In this document: positions 15,101 through 28,563 of the stretch, in pieces
How the letters are laid out: the number at the start of each line of letters is the position of its first letter
How positions within the stretch are numbered: position 1 is the stretch's first letter
DNA from: Trichoplax adhaerens
Lineage: Eukaryota > Placozoa > Uniplacotomia > Trichoplacea > Trichoplacidae
Assembly: GCF_000150275.1 (NCBI RefSeq)
Contig: NW_002060981.1
Span: 64,539 to 128,538 of the forward strand
Direction: 5' to 3'
DNA: 64,000 nucleotides
Notes under the pieces: generated by a model
The model's database searches: none
Told to the model about the DNA's origin: nothing
What the model saw: the letters and a program-made list of their open reading frames with translations, nothing else
Program-made: the position numbers and the translations under genes

Positions 15101-18100
15101 ATTTTAAATACATCTGTATTCGATAGCATAATTTTGAAAAATACAGACACATATAATTATAGCTAAAGCAATACTCGTAGACATATTGTAAATACTGCGA
15201 TATTTAATAAATACAAGTAAGCTGGAAAGTCTGCAGGATCAGCATAATAATGATGAGGTGATATTAAGAGTTTTCTAGTACGTAGCACATATGAGGTAGT
15301 TTAATTTTAAAGATTCTACAATGAATTATGCAAGTGCAAGAATAGAGCTAAATTTATACCATAAAATCCGGTTAATACATTGTTGTTCAAAATGATGTTT
15401 AATATATTGTTGAATATTACAAAAAGCAAAGGTAGTAGTTTTTCCTGTGATAGTTTGCTATAATTATACCTTTTCAGTCTTTGACAATATAGCTTACCTG
15501 TATATCAGGTAACTATATGACTTTATTAATAGAAATATTGTCTGAAATAGTTAAGTATGGTCGGAAACGGATGTTCCAATGTTATGGACAATATAATATC
15601 CAATTTATCTCTATTTACTGCCTCAACAACGGTTCCTGAAGCCAGGAGACATTTCCTCAAAGCGACTGCTACACACATTGATAATTGTTCTTCAGTATTC
15701 AAAATAAAATATACTGTACAATAATTCAAAGCAATCTATTTTTATATTTTTCCTATTTCTTCTAATGTATTCGTTGAATACGTTTATGAAGCTATGTGGT
15801 ACAATTATCATACATTACTAAAAATCTCTCCTGGGTCAGTTTTGTTCCATATAATGATTAATTACTTTGTGTATAAAAATACAAAAAAAGATAGAATAGC
15901 AGAATGCCTGCTAAATGCTAGTAGCAAACTAAAAATAATCGTCGTTGCACCTAGTTTGATTTCAGCGACGATAGCTCTAGATAATTCTGAAATTAATCTA
16001 TTTTGGCCCAACCTTCATCGAGCTATGGCGCCTGTCTATTTAATTTATTGTAATCTATTGGGATTATTTATTCATATTTTCTGCCATCATTGTCCTTTAA
16101 CCTCCATCTTATTACCATGGAATGCCGTCTATTAGTGCTTTAAGTGCATGCTAGCATAATTATTTGAGCAAAAGCTCATTCTTGAAGTAATCTTTCCAGC
16201 TATAGGAACTCTACATAGTAGACACAAAATAAGCTCTGGAAATAAGGTGGCAAGCATACATGTCAATTTTTTAAGAGGGGAGGGAAACAGCATAGAAAAT
16301 ACCCTTCTCTACATATTATTATTTTGTTCACTTCAGGTAGTACTTATCTTCAATCGTGAACTAGTCCTTTAAAAGTCTATCTGGTTTGTCTAGAGAAAAT
16401 TCTATTACTACTATAGCATGCCAGTATATCATAACGGCTATCACGTCTTGGTTATTTTAAGAAATCAATCAAAATCTTTAGGCTATAAAAATGGACTAAA
16501 TGGCATTTTTAGATAGGACAGTAAATAATATTTCTACATATAGTGACGCTATCGTCAATAAGATTCTCTTCGTACGGTATTATTTATCGAATCGTAATCT
16601 AGCTTTTGAATTTTTCAAGTTCATGTCAGATGAGGATTAAAGCTTATGCTTACTAATATATCATTTAAATAGTAGTATTCCGATTGGTGGTGCAGTTCAA
16701 CGGCATCGGTTCAAACTATTCCCCCGATGTAAATTGAAAATATTAATGCGTTAGTAAGTATTATTAATTCTACCATATAATATCCTTGATACGTGACATC
16801 AATTGCTTCGTTCTTTTAATACAAAAAGGGACAATTTTATTAAAATTTAATATATTGACATGATCATCTTTCCCAGCAATTAAGCAAATCAGCGATGATG
16901 GTTAGAAGGTGGAAATGGGTCTACATTCAATTTTTTTAATGGTCACCGATAGTATAGTATAATGCTTAAATAGGGTGTCTTTGTTAATAATGTAATAGCT
17001 ACTGAGTAGATGAATAATATAAAAGAATAATTGCTAGTTAGCTATAGTTAAACGATTAAAAGGAAATATCCTAAAAATGAATAATAAGAGTTTTACACAT
17101 TAAATTAAAGATCAGGATGTGCGTAACTTTACTTTTATCAAGGTTTAAATAACTACCGGTGCCCGATTTGATGTTTGTATCTGTATTTCCTAAAAGCCAG
17201 AAGGGAGGGAGGAAAGTAGATAGTGATCACAGGGTATTTTTAATCAATATTATTGATTGAACTCCAAATGGATAAAATTGACGACATTGTATAAAATAGA
17301 TTAATATTATGCTTCTGTTTTGTGACAACGTATTATGAGTCCGTTGGTAGTAATTTCATTCTATCCAATCTGCTGTCAGACAGAAAGAATGCAATAGACT
17401 CTCCTCCCATTCCAAATTAATTTTACTTTATGCTGTAGGTAATTCTTGTTTGCATAACAATCACTATGGAAATAGTAATCATATTAGAAAAGTTTTTGTA
17501 TGATTATCATGCTAATTTGTGGCATCAGCTGCTGTTTTATTCCAGGGGAAGTAACAAAAAGTACATTAGAATCTCAAAGTAGATGAGAGTTTTATTTCGC
17601 AGAACTGAAAGACTGAAAATGAAAATAGAGGATGGAAAAACTTGATCTTGAGATTTTTGATTTTATGAATTTCATCATTAATATTGACTATATCTTGGGC
17701 CAATTTAACTGATGCTTAATAGAGAAAGAGAGTTAGAATAGCAGCTTAATATTTGTATTCAATCTTGTGTAATATAAGATTAAATCGAACAATAATATGA
17801 AAATGAAGTTATTTCTCCTTTGAATTTTATTCGTTGTTTGTGCATTAGTATTATTGAATTGAAATTTTCCATCTGGACTTCAACAAAGTTAGGGAAAAGG
17901 AATGAATCTCCGCACCAGACAAAATATCCTATGAATTGAAAGTATACTCTTTATTCGTAAAATGATCATCAATTACAAAAGTATAATAACGATTGTAAAG
18001 TCTAATATTGACTGGAGTAGAGTAACTGTATCCATCAGCTTTTCTTTCACAGGGATTGGTGCATGTAAGAATTGCCTATGAATATCTATGTGCATAAGTG

Positions 18101-20880
18101 AATCTCTTACAACTATAAATTTATTCTCCATTATAATTATTAACCATACATGAGAAAGGATGTCAAAGAATAAATGAAGCTAGCGAGCAAAAATGGAAAT
18201 AGAGATTAGAAAGAGATCGTTTATTTTCTGTTGCTATATTATCAATTTTATTACATCATCAAAATGGAAATATTTCCTTACAACATTGAATATGGTATAG
18301 CAACTGACAAATAATTAATATGAAACATTTGTATATATTGCCAAGGTAAATACAATTAGCATTACGGATATCTAGTGTTAGAACTTATCGTGATGCTAGT
18401 TGACGTATTAGGAAAGACTAATATAAATAATTTAATATCAACTATCTAGATTATAAAGAAAAGTCAGGAGAGGGAAAGAGATAGATAATAAAACCATGAT
18501 TTTAACTTGTATTAATCTCCTTTTTTCTTAAATTAAATATAACCTGTAGTAGGATAATGAAGGGGAACTCCATAATATAATTATAATCCTACCATCAGGA
18601 CTCTATACGTCAAATAAATGAAATATTAATAGACAGCAAAGTCAAGTGGATCATCGTTTACCTTGAAAATTAAATCAAGTCTTTGACAGTAGTCATGATT
18701 GACGTAGTTTTTATAATTAAATGTAGTTTACTATTCTCAATTTTGATCTAGCTGGCTAGAACAATTAACCACATCATTCTACTGCCAATTTCTAGTCCTA
18801 TCGACATCATGCCATTAAATCTGAGCAACTATTAACGTCATCACAACCGAAAATGGTGTACGAATAATAAAATGAATCGTCGAAATATCTATCTGACTAA
18901 TACTTATAACTGATTGAATTTGATGGCAGAATTTGTACAAATAAACAACAACAAAATAGATCTTGATCATCACCTGCACTCTAATGTCATCCAGTTTTTG
19001 ACTATAATCATTCAACTGAACGAACTAATTAACTATCCTAGATAATAAGTTAACACTAAGACAGAAAATTGCATAGACTGACTATTATTTTTTTGAACTC
19101 CTTTTATCATAGTTAAAGTCTATAATCCTAAAAATAAAATAATTTCAACACTCCATCCTTTCTGATGGATTTATGTTTCATGATGGAAAGAATAGTAACC
19201 AATTGAGAAGTCAAAAAAGGAAGTCATTATTATAGCATCGATCCTTCTACTGTAGCCATGTAAAATATTTCGTAGCCGACCCATTTATTGCATATATTGT
19301 GTGCAAAAGGATTAATGAAATAGATCACCAGATTTTTATTTTTATACAAAAATAAAGAACAGAATAGCCTAGAAGAAAGCTTAGCATAACAAATAATTAA
19401 TCTGGCCATGTATGTAGTCTTTGCTTTATTGAGCTATTTATTGGTTAATAGCAATAGACAAACCACCAGAAAAGACAGTAACTGTATTAGACAATATCAA
19501 CGAACGGATAATTAACTGGGCTGCATGTATTATTTGCTTAAAATTTTGATCAACTATTATCACTTGGTGTTGATCTAGAAAATAATTTGACTATAGCTTT
19601 GATAATCAGACACATATTTTCGACCTGGAATTTGAAAACTATGTATTGTTATTTCTCCAGTATCCTATGAATAGAAATTGAATTTGAATAGCTATCAACA
19701 GTTAATGTAGAATAGATTGGTGGTATCAATGTACGGGGTTATGGAGAAAGAATAAGATCAGTATGAGGAATTTGATTTTATATGCAGCAAAATGAAAGTA
19801 AATAGCTTTTTACTAGGAATAATGAATTAAATCGGTGAAAAAAAAGCGATAAAATGGAAAAATAATTAAGGCTGCTTTATAAACAGTATTGAAAATGAAA
19901 ATTATGCTTTTTCTATGCCGATTGAAATTGGCTGTAGATAGAGTTGAGCTCGATTTGAAACCGTTGTTCAAGGGAAAAAGTCTTAAAGTTCTCTCTAATT
20001 CATCGCAGCATTGTGTTCTCCCTATTCTAACCACATAAATTCTATCAACTAACAGAAGCTTATCAATAAGAATAATTTTATGTTGCTAACGACGATGGTG
20101 GATAACGCTTGCAAATGATAGTTGTCTCCTCCATTTCAAACTGATCGATGATATGGCCAACAGCACTTACTCAAGATAGTTCATTTTAATGGTTGCTATT
20201 TTAATGTTATTATTAATGGCAGCAACTGCGAGGAGTTTGATCAAGATTGATTAATTATTTTGAACAATCATTAAAGCCGTAACCAGTAGCACATTGAATC
20301 ATCATTTATCTCACATCCAAAAAGAAAAAAATAATAAATAGCAGAAAAATATAATATAAGCAAGACAACATGAAGAAAGGAAAACGTTAGTTATTTTATT
20401 TTAATAATCTACAGGGCCCATTTGATGACTTATTTTTTTCTCTCTCCTTCCTTAATTGTATTTGTCTTGTGTTGAAGATAATTTTTAAATGGATTGCCTT
20501 TTTTATTCTTTTCATTCTACTCTTGCCAAGTGATTTTTTGTTGTTCAATATGATAACAATCAAGATGGAATTTTTACGTAGGGATTGCCACCTTGTGCCC
20601 ATGTGACGCAAATCTATCATGACAGTCGATTAGAGAAATTGTTGACAATGTATTAATGTTTAATTATATTAGTCAAGTTTTATTTCCACCTTGTACTCTA
20701 ATAATACCCAAGTACACCTCAGCTATTCTTCAATAACCTTGAAACAATTTGATTGACTGTAGAAAACTATCAAGCATGACAAGAATAGTGATAGAGAGCC
20801 TGTTCAAATCTCGTACCCTTCTACACTATTCATTCACAAAAATTCTATATGACTGCTTTTGTTCAACAACAATATTACTA
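9200..20880. other. Long gene-poor stretch
   Basis: About 11.7 kb of AT-rich sequence. Open frames are short and lack recognisable domains, and none joins to neighbours through convincing splice sites. I saw no tRNA, rRNA or transposase signature. Isolated exons of unfamiliar genes, or the missing first exon of the synaptotagmin gene, could be hidden here. Confidence 0.45.
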
Positions 20881-20885
20881 TCCAA

Positions 20886-20886
<1 letters not shown>

Positions 20887-20920
<34 letters not shown>
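20887..20920. repeat. (TA)n microsatellite
   Basis: About 16 uninterrupted TA dinucleotides. It lies upstream of the synaptotagmin membrane exon. Confidence 0.95.
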
Positions 20921-21525
20921 CTAGTAGACATGACGATACGTATCCGTCAATTTTTTTTTAGTCTTGGTATTCAACTGTTCTATCGCTCCATCCACTTAGC
21001 CTAGATGCACGCATATACTGTACGCGTATATATAGGCGTGTATTCTTCATTATAACCCAATTGAATCTTGATGATCATTTGAACGTAGAAGTAATACAGG
21101 ATAGACTTTGCTAGAGTTCAATTTTTTTGTTGTCCTCATCTATTTCATTAATCATCGTGGACCAATCGGATATTCATCAAAGCCCAATACATTGCATTAG
21201 ATTAGTCTATAAGTAATCTACGCAGATCTAGTACAAAAATAGAGTATATCTAGACTGATTTTTAAAGCAATACTATTGCCGGATTACAGGTAAATACTGG
21301 CCTATTAGTTTTCTTTGATGAGTTTATAATTAATGATACTTGAGATTGCAATAGAAAAGTCATCATTATTTTATTCTCTGCCTCAGTTCCAGCTGATATT
21401 TCAACAACTATCGTTATCATTAAGATATCTACTGTATATCTTGCAGTTATGCTTGTATTAAATTGATCATTCCGTCTACTTCTTGCCCCTGACTTAAATC
21501 TGCAGTTTTTTTTCTCTCTTTTTAG

Positions 21526-24500
21526 TCTCCATTGGTATTGCAGTGACTATTGCAGTCTTATCAGGCATAGTAGTGGTTTTGGTCTTTTATTTAATCATTC
21601 GCATCATGTTTCGACTTCTTCACAAAAAACAAGAGCAATTTTACGATCCGGTGGCGGCTTGCATTGAGCCAAATGAGGTCAAATCTGTTTCACCAAATAA
21701 TTTTCATAGTTGCCCAGTGCAACCATCCATAGCAAGTTCTTTGGATAATTTACCGACACCGCCATTAACCAAAGTTTCTCGACCTCAACCTGCTAATATT
21801 ATGGGCTACGATCGATCACGTCGAAGAGGTAGTAGTGAAAGTAGCGCAAGCCATGACTCATTTGGATACAAACAGTTGAGTTATCCTAACTCTCCCAGTT
21901 TGTCGGTACATAGTGGTCAAATTATCATGCCGTTATCACCAAATACTGCTAAAAAAGAAAATTATGGCAAGCTAATGCCTGAATTATATCAGTAAGTCAT
22001 TCTTTTAATACAATACGTATGTACATTTCCAATACATTTTTTTGTTTCTTTCTAATTTTAATAGAAATCGTAACACATAAACAGTAGTTTGATGAGCTAA
22101 TAGTTGCGATATCGAGTTGAATTCAACGTTTTTGTTTGTTACGATAGTTTTTAAACGTTCAAAGATTAAAAATGACATAGCAGGGAAGAAATAGAGAACG
22201 TTTCGATCGAAAATACTAGTGATTTTATGTAACTACAATGGATGACAGATGGGTTGATAGCTTACATTTCTATGTAAAAAACAAGAATTGATGATAGGAA
22301 AATAGAATATAAGCAACAGAATACTGACTGTTGTAGGCTGGAGGATAAAAATTGTTAAAATCAACAATATACCTTCCTAGTATTTAACATGGAAATTAAA
22401 GAAAACTTTTAGGCAATATGCTGAATTATCATTTTTCTTGCTTTAGGATAAAATAGAATATAGATTATGAGTTGAATCGGTATAAACAACTTAAATCGAT
22501 ATCTTCACGTCATCCTTTGCTATGCAAATAGAAATGAATCTCAATTTTTCTGTACAATAACTTCATAGTTGGATTGATAGTTGGATCGAATTATAGAGTG
22601 TAATTTATCATACACTTTATAAATTAAATACGGTCCATCAGAAGCAAAATGAAAGCACTGGAGCTAGTATATGTATTTATCGATTTATCAATCAATTTGT
22701 CACCAAAATTATACTCAATTCTACATGTATATTAAAATAATCACATCGCTACAACTGATATTTAAACAGTAGCTGCTAATAAGTGATGAAAATTTACGTT
22801 ATACGATAGTATAGAAGCAAATTGTAAGTAAACTTCATGGAATTACATTACTGTACTCTATTATAGATTGCTTTAGCAAATAATTCTTGAAGTTGAAAAC
22901 TTTGAACATAAAAACAACGACTACCCTTTCAGGAAGTTACCCAACTCATCGTTTCCTTTATTTTTAGTGAGTTGCGTTACTGAATAAAGGATTTATTGCC
23001 ATATTCTTTATTTTTTATGACTGTATTAACTACATCGAAATTTGAATAAGGTCTCAATAGTAACTACTATCCCTACAAATAGTGACTAAAGTCATCATTT
23101 ATCCGATGGCCGGAGAATTAGGGCAACTTGGTAATGGGTTTATCTCCATGCTTTACATTTTATAACTGTATTAAAGTTTTTTGTACGGCATTATTATTAA
23201 AGCCTCAATTCCATTCTGATAACAATAAGACAAAATACTTCAAATTTTATATAACAGTCTAAACTGAATATCTTGTAATTTTCGTTTTACTTTCTTTAAC
23301 CGAACACGAATTTGGTAAAAAATCGATCATTTTAAATCTAGACGGATCGATTTCTTTCAATTTCATCAAGCTAAAGCGGAGAGCTAATTACAATTATTTT
23401 ACTTTACAGCTAAGATAGAACGTTAAAATTTTTATCAAATCTATCGGCCATCAATGAATAGTCAAACTACACCATATCTAATATATTAATGATACAACAA
23501 CCAATCAAATGACAGTATATTATATTATAATAGATATAATATCTATTGTATTTCAATTTCTATATCAACCTTTTCTCCCTAAATGAGTTGCTGAATGTAG
23601 AGGCATAACCTTAAATTATTTAGTCTCAATATTGAAATCTTTCAAAATCTTTTGATCGACAATATAATTAAGGTTAAGTAAATTAGATGAGATTATTCAA
23701 CGTTAGCATTAATCAATCAATAAAAAAAAAATCTGTACGTTTGTTGACTACTTTTCAAATCTACACTTTCCATGTAGACTTTAATTAGCGTATTATTCTT
23801 ATTTGATGTTTAATATTTGTTGGATGTGATCCCTTAAGGCTGCGCTCCGAATTTTTTTTATTAATTTGTTCACATTCAAATCAGCAAATTGTATCATAGC
23901 AATAACAACAACATAACAATAGATGAAATTATTATTTAGCTTGTCGACAATACTCTATACTGTCTATCTGTGGTTGACGAAGACAGTATTTACAAAAAAC
24001 GAAATACATAGTAAGGAGCGACATTACCATTAGTTTTGACAATATTATCAATACATTAGAGCGATTTTAGACTGAAAAATCAGTTGTAATAGTGGTAGCA
24101 ATTCCTATAGTATGGGCCAACTTATTGTTTAAAGGATTAATTAAATTGTTCAAAATTCTTGACTTATTCCTTCCATGATGATCGGGATTACTTATTAAAG
24201 TTGATAGCTTTCAAGATAAAAGTATAGATATTGAAATAGATTTTATTGCCACAACCCTAGTAATAAACTCCTATCAATAAACCTTGTGAATTAACAATAA
24301 AAGGTTGTTTACATTCTCCTTAACCAGTTTCTCCTTTTTTCAATAATTTCAAAAAATGCGCTGGATGTCTATGGAAAAGGTTGTAATTAGCTTCCAATTT
24401 ATTTCCGGAATATCATAGATGTCACTCTTGCCATGTCAATTAAAATAAAATAATATTTTATATATCATCCACTTGCTAAGGGTTGGGTAGGCTGAATATA

Positions 24501-27500
24501 AGACATCAATATTTTGTTGTTGTTATTCATGCAGATGAAATATTGATTGAAATCACAATATATAGTATAGGATAAAACAAAAACTCATGTTCAATACCTA
24601 ATATCTTACTATAAAGAGCAAAAAATTAACATATATCTCGATAAACATCAATGCAGTAGATAGAAGTTGAATATTACTACTAAATAATTGCATCATAAAT
24701 GTAAATTATACCTTAGAAATTAGAAATTAGCCCTTGTTATTGGCTGATATGAGAGGCAACATTAATAGAATGTTCAAAATATTACTGATATAGAATTAGG
24801 ACCACATTTAGCCATACCGATGATAATAGATGAGAATAATATCGATTAAAGGAAAACAATATTTAGAACCATCTAATAATTACTCACTGTACAACTGAAT
24901 GATAATACGAAAAACAATAGACAGTACCATTTTTAAGCAAGCAATATTAAAATGGATAATTTTAGACACATCGTAATTCTGACACCATCTTCGGACTAGC
25001 CAATAATTTTAATATCGTAAATTGCTACTTTGTTTCGAGGTATGATTAAAATCTACAGTATATAATGATCAATAATTAAATTACTCATCATTTGTCTTTC
25101 AATAGCGATATCTTCATTTTAGAAGTTAGATGATTTAAAGTAAACAAATTTTCTCATCAATTTGATGCCGACCTTACCTTATAATTACAAAATTATTCAC
25201 CTATTGCACCAATACTTGATATTAGTTTTGATTTGGTTCATATTTTTAGTTACGGTTGCGATTAATTAACATGAAACTCTGAATAGGCGTACTCTACAAG
25301 TGGACATTAACGATAATACCTTAATAAAATAAAATTTCAACAAGAATACTCCGTTGTAATCATATTGAACAAATTCCTTATAATGTACAATACTAATGAT
25401 TATGGAAACAAATCCACGGGGTCTTCAATTATTTGAAGTTTATCGTTCTCCAAGTTAAGCATACTACAAGTCATGAATAGCAAATTTTTTTTATTTTGAA
25501 TGCTAATATAATATTGGCTATTAGCTCATTTTCAATTATAGCAGACACACCCTAGGGATAAACTACATAAACATGCCTTAGAGATTAGTATACAGTACAA
25601 TAAAATTATAATTGAGAGGTAGGCAACTGCTCGCAGGTATTGTGTTTCTAGCTTGAAATTAACTAGATGTTATGCAGCTTAATGAATTATTATAGGAAAT
25701 TGTCGGAAGAATTTTTATTACTGCATATATTCTTCTTTTTATAATAAGTTTTTGTAAAATGAAGGACATAAATAATTTTAGAGAGAAAGGATCAGATACA
25801 ATAACCCACATAACTAAGTACGATATGTCTATTTTATATCTACTTGCTGATTATAGGAATAATGATGCCGATAATGAAGATATTGAATTTCCTCCAGGTA
25901 ATATCGGTAGAATATGGTTCTCATGGGAATATCAACCTTCAGATGAGCGATTAACAGTAGATTCTATCAAAATTCGCAATTTGCAAAATCGTCCTGGTGG
26001 AGGTGTCAGAAATCCACTAGTTAAAGTGTGTGCATTGCCATTTGAGCGGCAAACTAATCAAACTGTAGTCAAAAAGAAGTCCAATAATCCGCGATACGAT
26101 GAATCATTTCATTTTCAGGTGCCCATAAATGATATCTTCATTAATCTAGGCTAATTAGCTACGCTAGTCATGCTTATAGTTTTTATCAATTAAAAAAATT
26201 AATGAATACTCTACATAATCTTGAGCTAAAGGGCTAAAAATTTATTATATACCGCTTATTTCTCCGACTTCGATTCTATCACTTATCATATACAATTCTT
26301 TACTTTAGATTTCTCAGACTGAATTTCAACGTAGTAGGCTTCGTTTGTCTATATTTGATAACGAAGGAAGGCGCCAATACCCAATCGGCCATATTACTTG
26401 TCCGTTATTAGATTTAGATACATCAAGTAAGAAAACCGTCTGGAAAGATATCGAAAAAGGACTTGAGGTACCTATTTATTGGAAGTTCTTATTACTGCAT
26501 CTGATTTATGTGTAAACTTAGCTTGCAATATTAACAGTTGCTGTATAATACAGAATAAAATTTTCGACATTTCTTGTAGCATCAAAACAACTCTAATCAT
26601 TATATTTATTTGGATTTGATTTCTTAAAATAGACATCGTACCAATTAGGAGCTATCACTTTTGCTTTGCAATTTATACCGCCTGATCGAGTGACTGTTAC
26701 CATACTGAGTGCTAAGGACTTACCAGCTCATGAAAAGTTATCTCATCAATGTAAGATTGAAATCATTGAAAGCTAAAATTACTCGTAGGGTTCAAGATAG
26801 TACTAATAAACCATTAGACATGTAACTACTGTAGTGTTCAATAAATGTTGCTAACGAGTTTCCAAAATGACCAAAATCGTATCAAGCTCACTAAACTATC
26901 AGAAATGATCACTTGTCAAGATATTGATCATCTATCTGTTAAGCAACAGCTGCGATGTAGAATTGCTGTACACGTATTGCACATTAATGCGCATAATGTT
27001 CTTAGTTTCGATTTCTACTAGTGGCTCTTAGTTTATATTATTCGTTATTGTGATTTTATTTTCTAAATGTCCTTCCTTCATGCATGCTTTGATAAGGGAA
27101 AAATTTAAAGAATCTCTAAACATCAATTATAATTATTAGTTGGCAATTTTATTTCTATCGTGAATATGGCTTAGCAAATCGAATTAATGATGGTATATGT
27201 ACGAATGCTCGTATCTATAGGTTTCTTGGTTAAAGCTACCTTAAGATATAATCAGAAGCCAATTAAAACTAAGAAAACGAACATTGTTAAGAAAACTGTA
27301 GATCCTACCTTTGACGAATCGTTCCAATTTAAAGTATCAAAAGAGCATATTGAATCTACTGCAAATATTGTCATTGAAGTTCTATGCCGCTCTTCACATT
27401 CGTTCAAAGCTGATCGTAATGTTGGTCAAGTAATAATCGGTGGTAAAGATGTTGTTCGCGGACAAGCTTTGGATCATTGGCAAGAAATTATCAGTTCCCC

Positions 27501-27543
27501 TCAACAAAGCGCCCAAAAGACTTATTCATTGAGTCCTCCCTAA
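21526..27543 (+). CDS. Synaptotagmin-like protein, membrane segment plus two C2 domains (first exon missing)
   Basis: Synaptotagmins tether vesicles and regulate fusion. Exons 21526-21991, 25857-26118, 26309-26467, 26633-26750 and 27221-27543 join in frame to about 441 residues, ending in TAA at 27543. The first exon encodes a membrane helix (AVTIAVLSGIVVVLVFYLII) followed by basic residues and a Ser/Pro-rich linker ending GKLMPELYQ, as in known synaptotagmins. C2A starts at GRIWFSWEYQP and C2B at LGAITFALQFIPP; C2B includes VKKTVDPTFDESFQFKV and the C-terminal HWQEII. The aspartates that bind Ca2+ in synaptotagmin-1 are mostly replaced: C2A has RNPLVKV for SDPYVKV and FDNEG in loop 3; C2B lacks the loop 1 pair and has CRSSHSF in loop 3. 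It is probably Ca2+-independent. Donor GTGCCC after 26118 is weak, but the alignment across that junction is gapless. The start codon lies in an upstream exon that I did not find. Confidence 0.88.
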
Positions 27544-28500
27544 TATTCACCGTTATCCGTATAGATAGCATGAAGGAAATATCATTATAATAAGACTTTC
27601 TAAAAACTAGATATCAATCCATTTACAGCCAATAGGTCACAATATCTGTTGAAGATGTGTTCTATAAATTCTAAATCGATTACCACTGCCTTGAATTTAT
27701 CATGTTAGAAAACTGTGTCAAGTTGACTTGACTTGAAACTAGAAAGTTTAATGATTAATACGATGAATACAAGTTTTCGGATTTAACGAGTACATACGAA
27801 AGTAGACATCAGGTAGATTTTAGTTTTAGCAACTACTAGCTCGAAAAATTTTATCCTCATCCAACACTACAATTATTTGATAATGTACAGTAGTGATAGC
27901 CATGCTTGACCGTGTTGCTGTTATTAAAACCAATCAATTGTAAAATTTTTTATCAGGTTACATTGCACTTTCTCACATGTACTCGTATATTTCCGTAACT
28001 TAACTGATATCAATACCAATTTCGTATGACTATAAATGTGATAAGTTGATGGAACGTAAGCGAGATGTTCCGCTACTCTAAAGTCAAAATAAGATTAATA
28101 TTACGTGAGGTATATTTTAAGTTTAGATGTGAATCAACATCGGCCATGCGTCATGAAATACCAGTGTTAATATTCGTGACAACTGCGATTGGTTCATGTT
28201 AACTATAACTATGCTACATATCGCTTTTAAAGATATTCGTTCAATATCATAAAGGCCTTAACTCCTTTTTTGCCATGACAAAAGAAATCTATGCTGCTAC
28301 TGCTGCTTTTCTAAACGTTGTTGAGGGCATATCGCGTATAATTTTCTTCGATACTAGCATAGCTACGTCTTTTAATGCTGTAACTTCAATCTTTATAGTA
28401 AAATTTTGCTTTTGTATCAACAAAACTGTATTGAACACAACCAAGACTATATTTAAATAAAGTTAATTCTATATATCCTTTTTTTATCTGTCGTAAAAGC
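27544..28500. other. Space between synaptotagmin and RPS24 (convergent 3' ends)
   Basis: AT-rich. It must hold the synaptotagmin 3' untranslated region. A 60-residue open frame at 28275-28460 and an opposite-strand frame across the same bases have no recognisable motif, so I left both out. Confidence 0.5.
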
Positions 28501-28502
28501 TT

Positions 28503-28508
28503 TTTATT
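28503..28508 (-). terminator. Polyadenylation signal AATAAA of RPS24
   Basis: A canonical AATAAA on the minus strand lies about 55 bp after the RPS24 stop codon at 28566-28564. Confidence 0.75.
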
Positions 28509-28563
28509 TAACTGGCTGTATCAGACAAGCATTTGAGAATTATTTTGTACAAGCGGGATCGGA

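Noticed and set aside
15794-16135. 113-codon plus-strand open frame with hydrophobic stretches
   Set aside because: Composition follows the AT-rich background. No family motif, no splice partners and no clear signal peptide or membrane topology.
16680-16740. tRNA-like A-box and B-box sequences (tggtgcagttcaacgg and ggttcaaact)
   Set aside because: The boxes are almost adjacent, with no room for an anticodon arm, and no acceptor stem can be formed.
28275-28460. 60-codon plus-strand frame and an opposite-strand frame between synaptotagmin and RPS24
   Set aside because: Neither has a motif. RPS24 already has a good last exon and poly(A) signal at 28.5 kb.
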